64,000 nt of DNA from Prosthecochloris marina (GCF_003182595.1 NZ_PDNZ01000003.1:310001-374000); one strand, 5' to 3'; shown: positions 8,787-17,163, counted from the stretch's first letter. The notes: generated by a model from the letters alone, not told the origin. Numbers and translations are program-made.

Positions 8787-10802
8787 TTACAGATACAGAT
8801 GGACCTTGAAGATATGTACCGGCACCTGTTCGGGGTTCAGCTCGACATAGTTCCACTCGCTGTCCCATTCATACGTACGTCCGCTCAAAAGATCCTCAAC
8901 CCTGAAACGATGAGTATGCGGCAATTCGAATCGTTCAAGCGGAAACCGCAGCCAACCGGTATGGGTATTTTGCGGATCGAGGTTGACGACCGTCAGAATG
9001 ATGTTCCCCCCGTCCGGCGAACGTTTCAGATACGCCATAAGCATGTCGTGCTCAAATCCTTCTCCGGCATCAACTCTTACAAATTCGATGTCGTTGGTTT
9101 GCTGAAGAGCAGGGTTATCTTTTCGTATACGGTTCACCGCCGTGATCTCGGCGCGGATATTGCCCGGCCTATCCATATCCCACCGCTTGATCTCGTACTT
9201 TTCCGAATCAAGGTATTCCTCTTTGCCTTTTCTGACGGGAACATGCTCACAGAGTTCATATGCAGGGCCATACATTCCATAGTTCGAAGACAACGTTGCC
9301 GCAAGCACCATCCGGGTAATGAATGTGGAACGATGCCCAGCCTGCAGCTCCTCATGCAGAATGTCCGGGGTATTAGGCCAGAAATTCGGCCTCATGTACT
9401 CTTTAACCTCGGTGGTCGTCAGTTCCGCGAGGTATTCCTGAAGATCTTTCTTGGTATTTCTCCACGTAAAATAGGTATACGACTGGCTGAACCCACCTTT
9501 GGCGAGCCTTGCCATAACTTTCGGACGAGTGAATGCTTCGGCCAGAAAAACCGTATCGGGGTACTCTTTCTGTATCTCGCTGATGGCCCAGTCCCAGAAC
9601 AAAAACGCCTTGGTATGCGGATTGTCCACCCTGAATATCCTGACCCCTTTTTCTATCCAGAACAGCATCACACTTTTGAGCTCGATCCACAAGTTCTCCC
9701 AGTCTTCCGTTTCAAAATCAATCGGCAGGATATCTTCGTATTTCTTTGGTGGATTTTCCGCGAACTGTACCGTCCCGTCAGGGCGCCATTTAAACCATTG
9801 AGGATGCTGTTTCACATACGGATGATCAGGAGAACACTGGAAAGCAATGTCCATTGCAATTGCAATGCCATGGTCGTCAGCCTCACGGACAAATGCCTCG
9901 AAATCCTTCAGGGTTCCAAGTTCCGGGTGAACGGCCTTATGCCCGCCATCACTACTTCCTATCGCCCAGCAACTGCCGGGATCATCCGGCTGGGCAACCA
10001 GGGCATTGTTTTTTCCTTTCCGCTTCGTCGAACCGATCGGGTGGATGGGGGGAAGATACACAACGTCGAATCCCATCCTGGAAATAAGCGGCAACATGCG
10101 CAGACATTCCTTGAAAGAGCCGTGTTTGCCAGGCTCCTCTGCCCAGGAACGAGGAAAAAGTTCATACCAGGAACTGAATCCCGCTTTTTTCTGATCGACC
10201 TTTATTTCAAGGATGCGACCGTACTGCGCGGCAAACGCTTTGTCAGGGTATCGCTGCATCAGATTATGAAGCTCGTCGCATTGTGCTGCCGACTCCGCAA
10301 TCTTTCTCTCGGCTGTTGTAACGACAGAAGCCAGCTCCACCAATCGTACAGCATCTTTTTTCGGTGCACGGCCAGCCGTATCATCGATCATCGCCGCCCC
10401 CATTTGCAGTTCGAGGGCAACATCCTGACCTGCCTCGATCTTCTTGATCAACCCCCTTCGCCATGTCTGGAAATGGTCAACCCATGCTTCTATGGTAAAC
10501 TCCCATATACCGGGATCTCCCACAGCAAAGGTCCCCTCCCACCGGTCGTTGACAACGGGCTTCATGGGAACACGCTTCCACGCTTTCGAGGATTTTGCCC
10601 GATAGCAAAGATCCGCACGAACGATATCGGCTCCATCGGAAAAAATATCCGCTCCCACTATGACCGTTTCCCCTGCAACTCTTTTAGCGGGATAACGCCC
10701 ATCGTCTATTTCAGGTGAAATTCTTTCGATAACGACACGTCTTCTGCCATCGAATTTTCGGTTGCTGACTGAAGGTTTGCGCTGATAAAAGGTATGACTC
10801 AT
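8787..10802 (-). CDS. glgE: Alpha-1,4-glucan:maltose-1-phosphate maltosyltransferase (GlgE)
   Basis: A 671-residue GH13_3 enzyme that transfers maltose from maltose-1-phosphate to the end of a glycogen chain. The N-terminal half carries the family's carbohydrate-binding-like domain (RRRVVIERISPEIDDG-type opening). The catalytic barrel has YLPPIHPIG, the nucleophile region FRVDNPHTKA, the acid/base region FLAEAFTRP and the DILHEELQ-type segment. ATG 10802 is chosen because the protein then begins about ten residues before the conserved opening; the frame remains open upstream to 11000, but that extension is not GlgE-like. It lies 88 bases upstream of treS on the same strand and probably shares its transcript. 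It is divergent from prfB. Confidence 0.94.
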   Translation of the reverse strand: MSHTFYQRKPSVSNRKFDGRRRVVIERISPEIDDGRYPAKRVAGETVIVGADIFSDGADIVRADLCYRAKSSKAWKRVPMKPVVNDRWEGTFAVGDPGIWEFTIEAWVDHFQTWRRGLIKKIEAGQDVALELQMGAAMIDDTAGRAPKKDAVRLVELASVVTTAERKIAESAAQCDELHNLMQRYPDKAFAAQYGRILEIKVDQKKAGFSSWYELFPRSWAEEPGKHGSFKECLRMLPLISRMGFDVVYLPPIHPIGSTKRKGKNNALVAQPDDPGSCWAIGSSDGGHKAVHPELGTLKDFEAFVREADDHGIAIAMDIAFQCSPDHPYVKQHPQWFKWRPDGTVQFAENPPKKYEDILPIDFETEDWENLWIELKSVMLFWIEKGVRIFRVDNPHTKAFLFWDWAISEIQKEYPDTVFLAEAFTRPKVMARLAKGGFSQSYTYFTWRNTKKDLQEYLAELTTTEVKEYMRPNFWPNTPDILHEELQAGHRSTFITRMVLAATLSSNYGMYGPAYELCEHVPVRKGKEEYLDSEKYEIKRWDMDRPGNIRAEITAVNRIRKDNPALQQTNDIEFVRVDAGEGFEHDMLMAYLKRSPDGGNIILTVVNLDPQNTHTGWLRFPLERFELPHTHRFRVEDLLSGRTYEWDSEWNYVELNPEQVPVHIFKVHLYL

Positions 10803-10923
10803 TGGAAAATGGGTATATCTGTTGTAAACTGATGCAAAATAGGGAAAAGTTGCGTTTGCATTATGTGAAAAAAATGATTTTTTAGGATTGAAAGAACAGG
10901 ATATAAACCTGTCAATCGAACTA

Positions 10924-10937
10924 CTATACGTATAGTC
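10924..10937. promoter_or_regulatory. 14-bp perfect palindrome between glgE and prfB
   Basis: The 281-base divergent gap 10803-11083 must contain promoters for glgE (left) and prfB (right). Within it lies the perfect palindrome ACTATACGTATAGT, 122 bases upstream of the glgE start and about 147 upstream of prfB. Its position suits an operator for a dimeric regulator, but no regulator gene is adjacent and nothing else supports the idea. No other feature was clear in this gap. Confidence 0.25.
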
Positions 10938-11083
10938 CACTCTCTGCTCTTTGCAAAAGCCCGTAATAGATCGATAACTAAATTGGCAAAAAGAGCACAA
11001 GAGCGCTTTTATTCATGGTTAGTGAGCCTTGGCAGGGCACGTAATAATACTGACAGCGGCACTTATATAACAGGAGAAACAAC

Positions 11084-12179
11084 ATGTTTGAACCGGAAAA
11101 AGAACGACTGCACGAAATACATCATCGCATAGAACAGTTACGGGGGTATCTTTGACGTCGATGAACGACTGAAAAAGATAGGTGAACTCGAACAGATCAC
11201 CGCAGAAGAAAATTTCTGGGACAACCAGCAGGAGGCCCAGAAGATTCTTGCGGAGATCAGTGAACACAAGATCTGGACCGAAGGGTTCCAAAAACTTGAA
11301 AAGGAAAGCACCGAGCTCAAAGAAGAGCTGGAGATTGCCGAAGAACTGGGTGAAGAATCTCTTGCCGAAGAGATAGATCCCCGTATCAGTGCCATCGAGC
11401 AGGAAATCACGGCTATCGAGTTCAGAAACATGCTCTCCGGCAAGGATGACCCCGGAAACGCCCTGATTACCATACATGCAGGCGCTGGCGGCACCGAAGC
11501 CCAGGACTGGGCAGAAATGCTCTACCGGATGTACATGCGATGGGCGGAACGAAAAGGGTTCAAGGTATACACGGATGACTATCAGGAAGGGGAAGGTGCG
11601 GGCATCAAAACCGCCACGCTCGAGATACTGGGCCCATACGCCTACGGGTATCTGAAAGCCGAGAACGGCGTGCATCGTCTGGTGAGAGTATCGCCATTCG
11701 ACTCGAACGCCCGCCGCCACACCTCGTTCGCCAGTGTTTTCACCTATCCGGAGGCCCCGCCGGATGCCGAAATCGACATCCGCAAGGAAGATCTGGAACT
11801 ATCCACCTTTCGAAGTGGTGGCAAAGGCGGGCAGAATGTCAACAAGGTTGAAACCGCTGTACGTATCAAGCATATGCCTTCCGGTATCGTTGTATCCTGC
11901 CAGCAGGAACGTTCACAGTTTCAGAACCGGGAACGTGCAATGAAAATGCTGCGCGCTCAGCTCTATCAGAAACAGCGTGAGGAAGAAGAAGCACGCAAGC
12001 AGGAAGTTGAAGGCAAGAAAAAGAAAATCGAGTGGGGCAGCCAGATCCGCAGCTACGTCATGGACGACCGCAGAATCAAGGACCACAGAACGAACCATGA
12101 GCGACACGATATAGAAACCGTCCTTGACGGCGATATAGACGATTTTATGGAGAAGTATTTGTCGGAATTCACCAACTGA
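11084..12179 (+). CDS. prfB: Peptide chain release factor 2, with programmed +1 frameshift
   Basis: RF2 recognises UAA and UGA and triggers peptide release on the ribosome. The gene starts at ATG 11084, eight bases after AGGAG. After 23 codons it meets an in-frame TGA (11153-11155); skipping the T at 11153 joins frame 1 to the 341-codon second part (11154-12179), giving 364 residues, the usual RF2 length. The second part shows the tripeptide anticodon region SPF ([13 protein letters not shown]) and the catalytic GGQ loop ([18 protein letters not shown]). Low RF2 favours frameshifting, so the protein autoregulates its own synthesis. The coordinates given span both segments. Confidence 0.96.
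11141..11156 (+). promoter_or_regulatory. prfB +1 frameshift site
   Basis: The sequence CGG GGG TAT CTT TGA C contains the slippery CTT codon followed by TGA C, with a GGGGG Shine-Dalgarno-like run three bases upstream. It differs from the classical AGG GGG TAT CTT TGA C only in the first base. The poor stop context (TGA followed by C) slows termination and lets the ribosome slip by +1 onto GAC. Confidence 0.93.
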
Positions 12180-12180
12180 T

Positions 12181-12286
12181 GGGCACCCCAATATATTCAT
12201 TGCGTGCTTCAATTGCGCCGTTGAGCGGATAGATGCGCTCCGTTCACCGTGCACTCGAACCGCTCATAACAATACATTGGGGTGCC
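12181..12286. repeat. Nested inverted-repeat element after prfB
   Basis: Directly after the prfB stop, GGCACCCCAAT (12182-12192) is repeated inverted as ATTGGGGTGCC near 12276-12286, bounding a 106-base segment. Inside it a second pair, GAGCGG (about 12222) and CCGCTC (about 12260), is also inverted. The whole could fold into one long interrupted hairpin. It may act as a terminator for prfB or be a small non-coding mobile element; there is no T-run, which argues against a classical intrinsic terminator. The right arm overlaps a GTG that would extend the next gene, supporting the later ATG for that gene. Confidence 0.5.
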
Positions 12287-12314
12287 ATGGCATCTCTTGA
12301 ATCACCGAAAAACA

Positions 12315-13133
12315 ATGGCAGAAAGCTCCCTCAAGTTCGGCGTCATCACCGACATTCATTATGGAAATGGTGACCGCCTCAAGGAAAAAAACGACCTGCA
12401 CACTTGCTTTGATTTCTGGCGGAAAAATCGGGTAGCGTTTGTCGTACAACTCGGCGACCTGATTGACGGCAAAGGCCCTGAAGCAGTGGAAAACCTCGTG
12501 GGTGCAACCGCTGTTCTCCGCGAATACCCCGGACCATTGTACCATGTTGCCGGCAACCACTGCCTCGGCGCCCCGTTGGACCGCTACCTCGAAGAAACCG
12601 GCCTCGATGCACCGTACTACACCTTCAGCATAAACGGCATACGCTTTATCGTACTGCACGGTATGGATATCAACCCGGAATCCAAGCCTGAAACCACTTC
12701 CGATAAAGCCAGAAAAAATCTCCTGAACCATGATCCCTGGGCAAATCTCTACTGCGGAGCAGTCGGAGAAGAACAGATTCATTGGCTCGAACGACAGCTT
12801 GACGAAACACGTGAATCGAGAGAACAGGTTATCCTTTTCTGCCATTTCCCCTTACTCAAAGAAACCTCCGACGAACCGCACGGCCTCTTGTGGAACCACG
12901 ACGAAGTAACGGATGTACTGCGCCGCTACGACAACATCATCGCCTGTTTCACCGGTCACCTGCACCGCAGTGCATATCTCAAGCGTTACGGCATTCACTT
13001 CATGACCATGGCGCCTTTCCTCAAACGCAAAGAACCTCCCCACTATTCCTGCGGAATGATAGAGCTCGATAACGCATCGATGACGGTATACGACCAGAAC
13101 CTCGACAAACTGCATACGCTGAAGATAGACTGA
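12315..13133 (+). CDS. Metallophosphoesterase (ADP-ribose/CDP-alcohol diphosphatase-like)
   Basis: A 272-residue calcineurin-like phosphoesterase. All five metal-binding blocks are visible: D-x-H (GVITDIHYG), G-D (VVQLGDLID), G-N-H (HVAGNHC), a lone H (ILFCHFPLL) and G-H-L-H (CFTGHLHRS). The overall layout and the DIHYGN opening are closest to Mn2+-dependent ADP-ribose/CDP-alcohol diphosphatases, so a small nucleotide diphosphate may be the substrate. ATG 12315 is preferred to a GTG at 12282 because the latter lies within an inverted-repeat element. No signal peptide, so cytoplasmic. It ends six bases before the M23 peptidase gene and probably shares its transcript. Confidence 0.82.
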   Translation: MAESSLKFGVITDIHYGNGDRLKEKNDLHTCFDFWRKNRVAFVVQLGDLIDGKGPEAVENLVGATAVLREYPGPLYHVAGNHCLGAPLDRYLEETGLDAPYYTFSINGIRFIVLHGMDINPESKPETTSDKARKNLLNHDPWANLYCGAVGEEQIHWLERQLDETRESREQVILFCHFPLLKETSDEPHGLLWNHDEVTDVLRRYDNIIACFTGHLHRSAYLKRYGIHFMTMAPFLKRKEPPHYSCGMIELDNASMTVYDQNLDKLHTLKID

Positions 13134-13139
13134 CCATCC

Positions 13140-13994
13140 ATGAAAAAGATGCTGAAACGCTTTTCAATCCTGCTTTTCTGTCTTTTAACAGGCGTATTGT
13201 CAGAAGCCGTCGCCGATACAAAACCAAGCCTCACCCTGGATACCATCTCCAAAAAACAGGGTGAATTTTTTACCGCAACGGTATCGGGAACCCGTTTCAT
13301 TCCAGACCTCTGGTTCAATGGTGAACATTTTACCATGTTCCGGCAGAAAGACGGCAGTTACCGGGCACTCGTACCGGTCGAGAACCTGTCGAAACCCGGC
13401 AGCTACGCCATACTTGCAAAGGCCGATGACTGGAAAGAAAAAATTCCCGTCACGGTTGTATCAAACAACCGGCTGGTTCAGAAAATATGGCTCGACAGAA
13501 AAACCAACAGCCTGAAAGCGACCAAGGAGGAAAAAGAGCAGGTGAAACAGGGGCTCCGAACACTGAGCAGCGAAAAGCTCTGGTCGGAACGCTTCAGTTA
13601 TCCCTGCAACGGCAGAAAATCAAGCCCTTTCGGCGTGAAACGCTCCTACAATGGCGCACCTGTATCGAGCTACCATAAAGGCATCGATATCGCCGTTCCC
13701 CGAGGCACACCGGTGAAAAGTCCTGCGCCGGGAAAAGTCATGCTCACCGGCTATGAGTCAAACCGCTTCCATGTACACGGAAACACCGTCATCATCGACC
13801 ACGGCCAGGGCCTGACGTCGATCTACCTGCATCTGCATTCGATCAGCGTCAAGGAAGGAGATGTTGTGAACAAAGGCGAAACCATAGGCACCGTCGGCAG
13901 CACCGGTATCTCCACCGGCCCCCACCTTCACTGGGGTACCTACCTCTACGGCACCAGCGTCGATCCGGAGTTGTTTGTGGAAAGTGAATATTAG
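13140..13994 (+). CDS. Secreted M23 (LytM-type) peptidase
   Basis: A 284-residue periplasmic zinc endopeptidase that probably cuts peptidoglycan cross-bridges. A signal peptide covers residues 1-26 (KKMLKR start, Leu/Phe core, A-V-A-D). An Ig-like region follows (about 30-105), then a linker and the LytM domain (about 155-280). The zinc and catalytic residues are in YHKGIDIA (H..D), IYLHLHS and GPHLHW. The late GTSVDPELF block is usual for the family. Its last about 40 bases are duplicated 686 bases downstream as an isolated fragment (14625-14665). Confidence 0.92.
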   Translation: MKKMLKRFSILLFCLLTGVLSEAVADTKPSLTLDTISKKQGEFFTATVSGTRFIPDLWFNGEHFTMFRQKDGSYRALVPVENLSKPGSYAILAKADDWKEKIPVTVVSNNRLVQKIWLDRKTNSLKATKEEKEQVKQGLRTLSSEKLWSERFSYPCNGRKSSPFGVKRSYNGAPVSSYHKGIDIAVPRGTPVKSPAPGKVMLTGYESNRFHVHGNTVIIDHGQGLTSIYLHLHSISVKEGDVVNKGETIGTVGSTGISTGPHLHWGTYLYGTSVDPELFVESEY

Positions 13995-14064
13995 GCGGGG
14001 TAACCAGAGCGACTCAATGGCTTTTTATGTTTGCAGAATTTCAATGACAGTAGAAGCCATAGTA

Positions 14065-14331
14065 TCACTTGTCTAAATAGACATCTTTTCGATGACGAAC
14101 CCGGACAATGTGTATAAGCAACTTCTCGTCTACCACCTCGTAGACTATCCTGTAATTGGCAACTCGCACCCGGAATAACCGGCTTGCCCCTTTAATTTTA
14201 CGTACTCCCGAAGGGCGAGGGTTGGATGCTAACGACTGAACGGTATCGACAATTCGAGGAACTACTGCTTTATCGATCCGTTTTAACTCTTTCAATGCCG
14301 ACGACTTCCACTCAATCTGGTAGACACCCAT
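14065..14331 (-). CDS. RelE/ParE-superfamily toxin
   Basis: An 88-residue protein with the RelE fold signature: an N-terminal YQIEWKSSALKELKRI stretch, a basic RKIKGASRLFRVRVANYRIVYEV core, and a C-terminal IVRVRHRKDVY segment with the Arg/His/Tyr residues used by RelE to cut mRNA on the ribosome. Length is typical. It overlaps the upstream antitoxin by 20 bases, so the pair is translationally coupled. Confidence 0.88.
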   Translation of the reverse strand: MGVYQIEWKSSALKELKRIDKAVVPRIVDTVQSLASNPRPSGVRKIKGASRLFRVRVANYRIVYEVVDEKLLIHIVRVRHRKDVYLDK

Positions 14332-14524
14332 CGCGTTTTAGCTCTTCCATAACTTTTTTATGAGCAATCACAGGCTCATCACGCCTCTCCGCGACCATAG
14401 CAAGGTCACTCAAGTCTTCAAGCAGCTCTTCATATTCTTTAAGAGGTAAAATCACTGCTCGCTTTTGACCTTTGGCATCAGTTATATAATCAGGTTTAAA
14501 GTCTTTAACTGATATCATATTCAA
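14312..14524 (-). CDS. Antitoxin of the RelE-like toxin (Phd/YefM or RelB type)
   Basis: A 70-residue protein encoded just upstream of and overlapping the RelE-like toxin. It begins with a short beta-rich segment and continues with AVILPLKEYEELLEDLSDLAMVAERRDE, the helix typical of Phd/YefM-type antitoxins, then an acidic/basic C-terminal tail that would wrap the toxin. Antitoxins of this type repress their own operon. Confidence 0.8.
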   Translation of the reverse strand: MNMISVKDFKPDYITDAKGQKRAVILPLKEYEELLEDLSDLAMVAERRDEPVIAHKKVMEELKRDGCLPD

Positions 14525-14620
14525 ACTCTTTGTTTCCCAATTCTAATAATCAATGTAACAGAAATCATCAATATCTTTCAAAAGATACGCAGTACATACA
14601 CTGTTTGTTCAATTCTCAAC

Positions 14621-14680
14621 GGCCCCTACCTCTATGGCACCAGCGTCGATCCGGAGTTGTTTGTGAGGAACGTGTACTGA
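14621..14680 (+). pseudogene. Orphan 3' fragment of an M23 peptidase gene
   Basis: Twenty codons ending in TGA encode a copy of the extreme C-terminus of the M23 peptidase (Y-L-Y-G-T-S-V-D-P-E-L-F-V). Over 41 bases (13939-13979 versus 14625-14665) the two copies differ at one base; beyond that the last codons diverge. There is no start and no catalytic domain. The RelBE-like pair sits between the two copies, so either a tandem paralogue was destroyed or the insertion of the toxin-antitoxin pair duplicated the gene end. Confidence 0.8.
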
Positions 14681-14745
14681 GGGGATATACACGCTGAACC
14701 GGTAAAATGAAGGACGATCGAAAAAGCAGAACGACGTGGTTGCTT

Positions 14746-15099
14746 TTAGAACATCCATCCCGTCGGGTTTGGAGGCGCTTCTTTTTGGTCGAGAAACTTT
14801 ATGCCATTAACGCAGCGAATAATTAACCAGACCACCCAGAAAATAAGTACCAGTATTCCGATAACAACAAAAGAGAGTATTATCCCTATGAACAAGTAAA
14901 GAAGTCCTATCCAGAACGTTCTGATCTGGAATTCGTAGTGACTTTTCAACCAGTCCGGAGCATCGTCTTTATTGATATACGCCATGACAACACCGATTAT
15001 CGCTGTAACACCAAATACGAGCCCTACAAGATAGAGTATGTAGACGATTTTTGCGGTACCCTCGGTGGTTGGCTTTTCTTGTACTATTGCTTCATCCAT
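14746..15099 (-). CDS. Small membrane protein (COG3671-like)
   Basis: A 117-residue integral membrane protein with three hydrophobic segments (about residues 17-42, 62-80 and 78-96). Between the first two is a short loop of the pattern N-K-D-D-A-P-D-W-L-x-S-H-Y-x-F-Q-I-R-T. That loop and the overall length are characteristic of an uncharacterised bacterial membrane family. Function is unknown. It has an isolated position between repeats and toxin-antitoxin pairs. Confidence 0.75.
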   Translation of the reverse strand: MDEAIVQEKPTTEGTAKIVYILYLVGLVFGVTAIIGVVMAYINKDDAPDWLKSHYEFQIRTFWIGLLYLFIGIILSFVVIGILVLIFWVVWLIIRCVNGIKFLDQKEAPPNPTGWMF

Positions 15100-15302
15100 G
15101 GTTTTTCTCGATTGTTGGTTGCCGATTCATTGGTGCCCCTTATGATTTGGCACCTATAAGTCCCAACAAAAGCATAGATTTTTCACAGGACCTTCTGAAA
15201 GATACCGCATTTATACTCAACACTCAAATGTAAGCCATGCCTCACCGGCATCTTTCAACAAACAAAACCTCAGTTCCATCATAAGCATGTAACGCCTCTC
15301 CT

Positions 15303-15425
15303 GAACCCGTATCTTTGACAAATGAATAGATGCTTGTGATCGACAAGCATATCATCCTCAGCTTACTGTTATCTTCAATTGCCTTCTGTGCAAATACGTT
15401 GTAGTAGCCATGAACATCCCTTATT
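15303..15425. repeat. Direct repeat, copy 1 (123 bp)
   Basis: This segment matches 16407-16531 over its whole length at about 86-88% identity with one 2-base gap. It lies downstream of the 267-residue membrane protein gene, whose upstream side carries copy 2. Read on the minus strand, both copies encode a run of the form YYNVFAQKxIEDNSxLRMICLS before a frameshift; three of the five changed codons in that run are silent, hinting that the repeat derives from coding DNA. No family was recognised. The rest of the 450-base gap 15100-15551 holds nothing clear. Confidence 0.75.
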
Positions 15426-15551
15426 GCCGAACATTTATTCTCACATCTCATAGCTGACGCTCGAATTCAGAATATCAAAAAGTTCAGCCCTGAATGATCC
15501 ACTGAGAAGATATACGAGACATCGGGTGTATAATTCAATCCCAGGAAACCC

Positions 15552-16355
15552 CTACGGTATATCACTCCACGACTCGGCTTCCTGTGCTTTTTCAGCAGCC
15601 TCCAACGGAACGGCTGGGGCACCGAATGTTTTTTCCTCTGCTTCCTCTGAACGAGGGGGAAACGTTTGACGGCCTTCGCTGTTGGCATCGTTGATGAGCC
15701 ACATCAGACGAACCCAATAGATTCCAAAACCGGCAAACCCGAGGTACTCGATCCAGAATACCCAACTGATTTCAGGAAAATATGCTTTGAGTTGATTGTG
15801 AAACAGAAAGGTGATGATACCGATAGTCATCAAAGTCAATGAAAGAGCCTTAACTTTCCATAATCTTTTGAACCATGTTTCCGGTTCGGAGAGGCGGCTC
15901 AAAGCGTCCTTGAGCTTCGGCCCGCCGCTGTAAATCACGGAAGCCACTGCAGAAAGGTAGAGAAGGCCTGCTGACGGGAGATGCAGGACCGGGAGAAGTC
16001 CGGGAACGCAGTCTGGATGTTCGGAAAGTATGCACTGCATAGGAAACAGCGCAACACCAAAGGCGAAAATACCGGCAGCGTTATGAATAAAGTTGTCCCT
16101 CTCGTCCAGGCCGCGGTACGAGTAAAGCACCCCGCCAAGAAAGGCGAGAAAAATCAGGAAAAGCGTCCGGGGCACGCCACCGTCTTTGACGGTAAAATAG
16201 TAATCACTGAGAGAAGGCTCGAGGTCGCAGTCTAAAGCAAATCCGGAAAATGCCGTAAGCAAAGGCATCCCGATGAGAGCCGCTCCCGCCATATATCGGA
16301 GACGACGGTATGTCTTGCCTATGCTCTGGTCTGCAAAACCGCTCCTTTTTTTCAT
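15552..16355 (-). CDS. Integral membrane protein, DUF998-like
   Basis: A 267-residue protein with about six or seven hydrophobic helices. The region L-S-D-Y-Y-F-T ... R-T-L-F-L-I-F-L-A-F-L-G-G-V-L-Y-S-Y-R-G-L-D-x-R-D-N, followed by N-A-A-G-I-F-A-F-G-V-A-L-F-P, is characteristic of a widespread unassigned membrane family. The C-terminal 35 residues are hydrophilic and Glu/Ala rich. ATG 16355 is chosen over a GTG two codons upstream. It lies between the two copies of a 125-bp direct repeat, so it may have moved as a cassette. Function is unknown. Confidence 0.75.
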   Translation of the reverse strand: MKKRSGFADQSIGKTYRRLRYMAGAALIGMPLLTAFSGFALDCDLEPSLSDYYFTVKDGGVPRTLFLIFLAFLGGVLYSYRGLDERDNFIHNAAGIFAFGVALFPMQCILSEHPDCVPGLLPVLHLPSAGLLYLSAVASVIYSGGPKLKDALSRLSEPETWFKRLWKVKALSLTLMTIGIITFLFHNQLKAYFPEISWVFWIEYLGFAGFGIYWVRLMWLINDANSEGRQTFPPRSEEAEEKTFGAPAVPLEAAEKAQEAESWSDIP

Positions 16356-16406
16356 TGCCACTGCTTCTGATCGATACGTTGAGAGGAGATATGAAGCACC
16401 GTTCGT

Positions 16407-16531
16407 GAACTCGTCTCTTTGACAAGTGAATAGATGCCTGTGATCGCGATAGGCATATCATCCTCAGCGTACTGTTATCTTCAATTGTCTTTTGCGCAAA
16501 TACGTTGTAGTAGTTACGAGCGTCCCTTATT
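16407..16531. repeat. Direct repeat, copy 2 (125 bp)
   Basis: The second copy of the 15303-15425 repeat. Its right end overlaps the vapC stop codon region (TCCCTTATT is shared by both copies), so the repeat unit may once have included the tail of a vapC-like gene. It fills most of the gap between the membrane protein start and vapC. Confidence 0.75.
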
Positions 16532-16952
16532 TTCGAAAAGGATCGATAATGGTAAGCCCTTGAATTTTCTGATGGTGGTGCAGCTCTTCCGAGTAAAGCA
16601 CTTCGCAATCGGCTTGTAATGCAGCTGCGATGATCAGCGAGTCATAGTGGCTATAACCCCAACGCTCCATAATATCAAGCGCCTGTTTGTAAAGGTCGAG
16701 GCTGCTAAAAACCCTGCATAGCCCTGCAAGAACCGTATCGAGATATTTTCTGCAATCCTGCAGGGAAAACGGAACATCGAATTTTTTTGTAGCGACATTG
16801 ATGAATTCCTGGACAACCTGAGAGCTGATCACTCCTTTTCCGCCATGCAAGGCATTTTTGATCAAACGTAGAGCTTCCGCCTGTTTGGCCGGAAAAGTTG
16901 AGTCAAACGAATAAACCAGGATGTTGGTATCGAGAAAATAGTTACCGTTCAT
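16527..16952 (-). CDS. vapC: VapC-type PIN-domain toxin
   Basis: A 141-residue PIN-domain RNase. The first acidic block is FLDTNILVY (D8), followed by VVQEFINV (conserved Glu) and YSHYDSLIIAAALQADCEVLYSEEL with the last two acidic residues. These four carboxylates bind Mg2+/Mg2+-water for RNA cleavage. It overlaps the upstream antitoxin by 11 bases, the usual coupled order for VapBC. Confidence 0.92.
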   Translation of the reverse strand: MNGNYFLDTNILVYSFDSTFPAKQAEALRLIKNALHGGKGVISSQVVQEFINVATKKFDVPFSLQDCRKYLDTVLAGLCRVFSSLDLYKQALDIMERWGYSHYDSLIIAAALQADCEVLYSEELHHHQKIQGLTIIDPFRK

Positions 16953-17163
16953 TCATCTCCTCCCTCGCGAACTTCTTTCCAGGCCGAACATAACTCATGG
17001 AACGCATCAGATCATCGAAATCCCGCGCCCTTGCTTCGGCACTTACATAACTCTCGAGCCATCGCCTGAATGAAGCGTTCAGTGTTGTATGTTCACGCAG
17101 CGCCTTTTCCCTTGCTTTCCTTATCAGCTCCTCATCCGCGCTCAAGGTGATATTCTTCAACAT
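16942..17163 (-). CDS. vapB: VapB-type antitoxin (ribbon-helix-helix)
   Basis: A 73-residue protein starting with NITLSADEELIRKAREKALREHTTLNASFRRWLESYV. This is a short beta strand plus two helices as in ribbon-helix-helix DNA-binding antitoxins. The C-terminal FDDLMRSMSYVRPGKKF segment probably binds the toxin. It should repress its own promoter in the 144-base gap upstream (17164-17307), where the repeated GTACAC/TGTACA motifs near 17190-17220 could be operator half-sites. Confidence 0.85.
   Translation of the reverse strand: MLKNITLSADEELIRKAREKALREHTTLNASFRRWLESYVSAEARARDFDDLMRSMSYVRPGKKFAREEMNER

Noticed and set aside
8799..10718. A 639-codon open frame on the plus strand
   Set aside because: It is the antisense shadow of glgE; the long frame follows from glgE codon bias.
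10803..11000. N-terminal extension of GlgE by 66 codons
   Set aside because: The extension is Ser/Cys/Phe-rich and unlike the family, and it would fill the promoter region shared with prfB.
15242..15451. A 69-codon minus-strand frame
   Set aside because: It consists mostly of the 123-bp direct repeat, and the second copy carries a frameshift in the same region, so it is treated as repeat and not as a gene.
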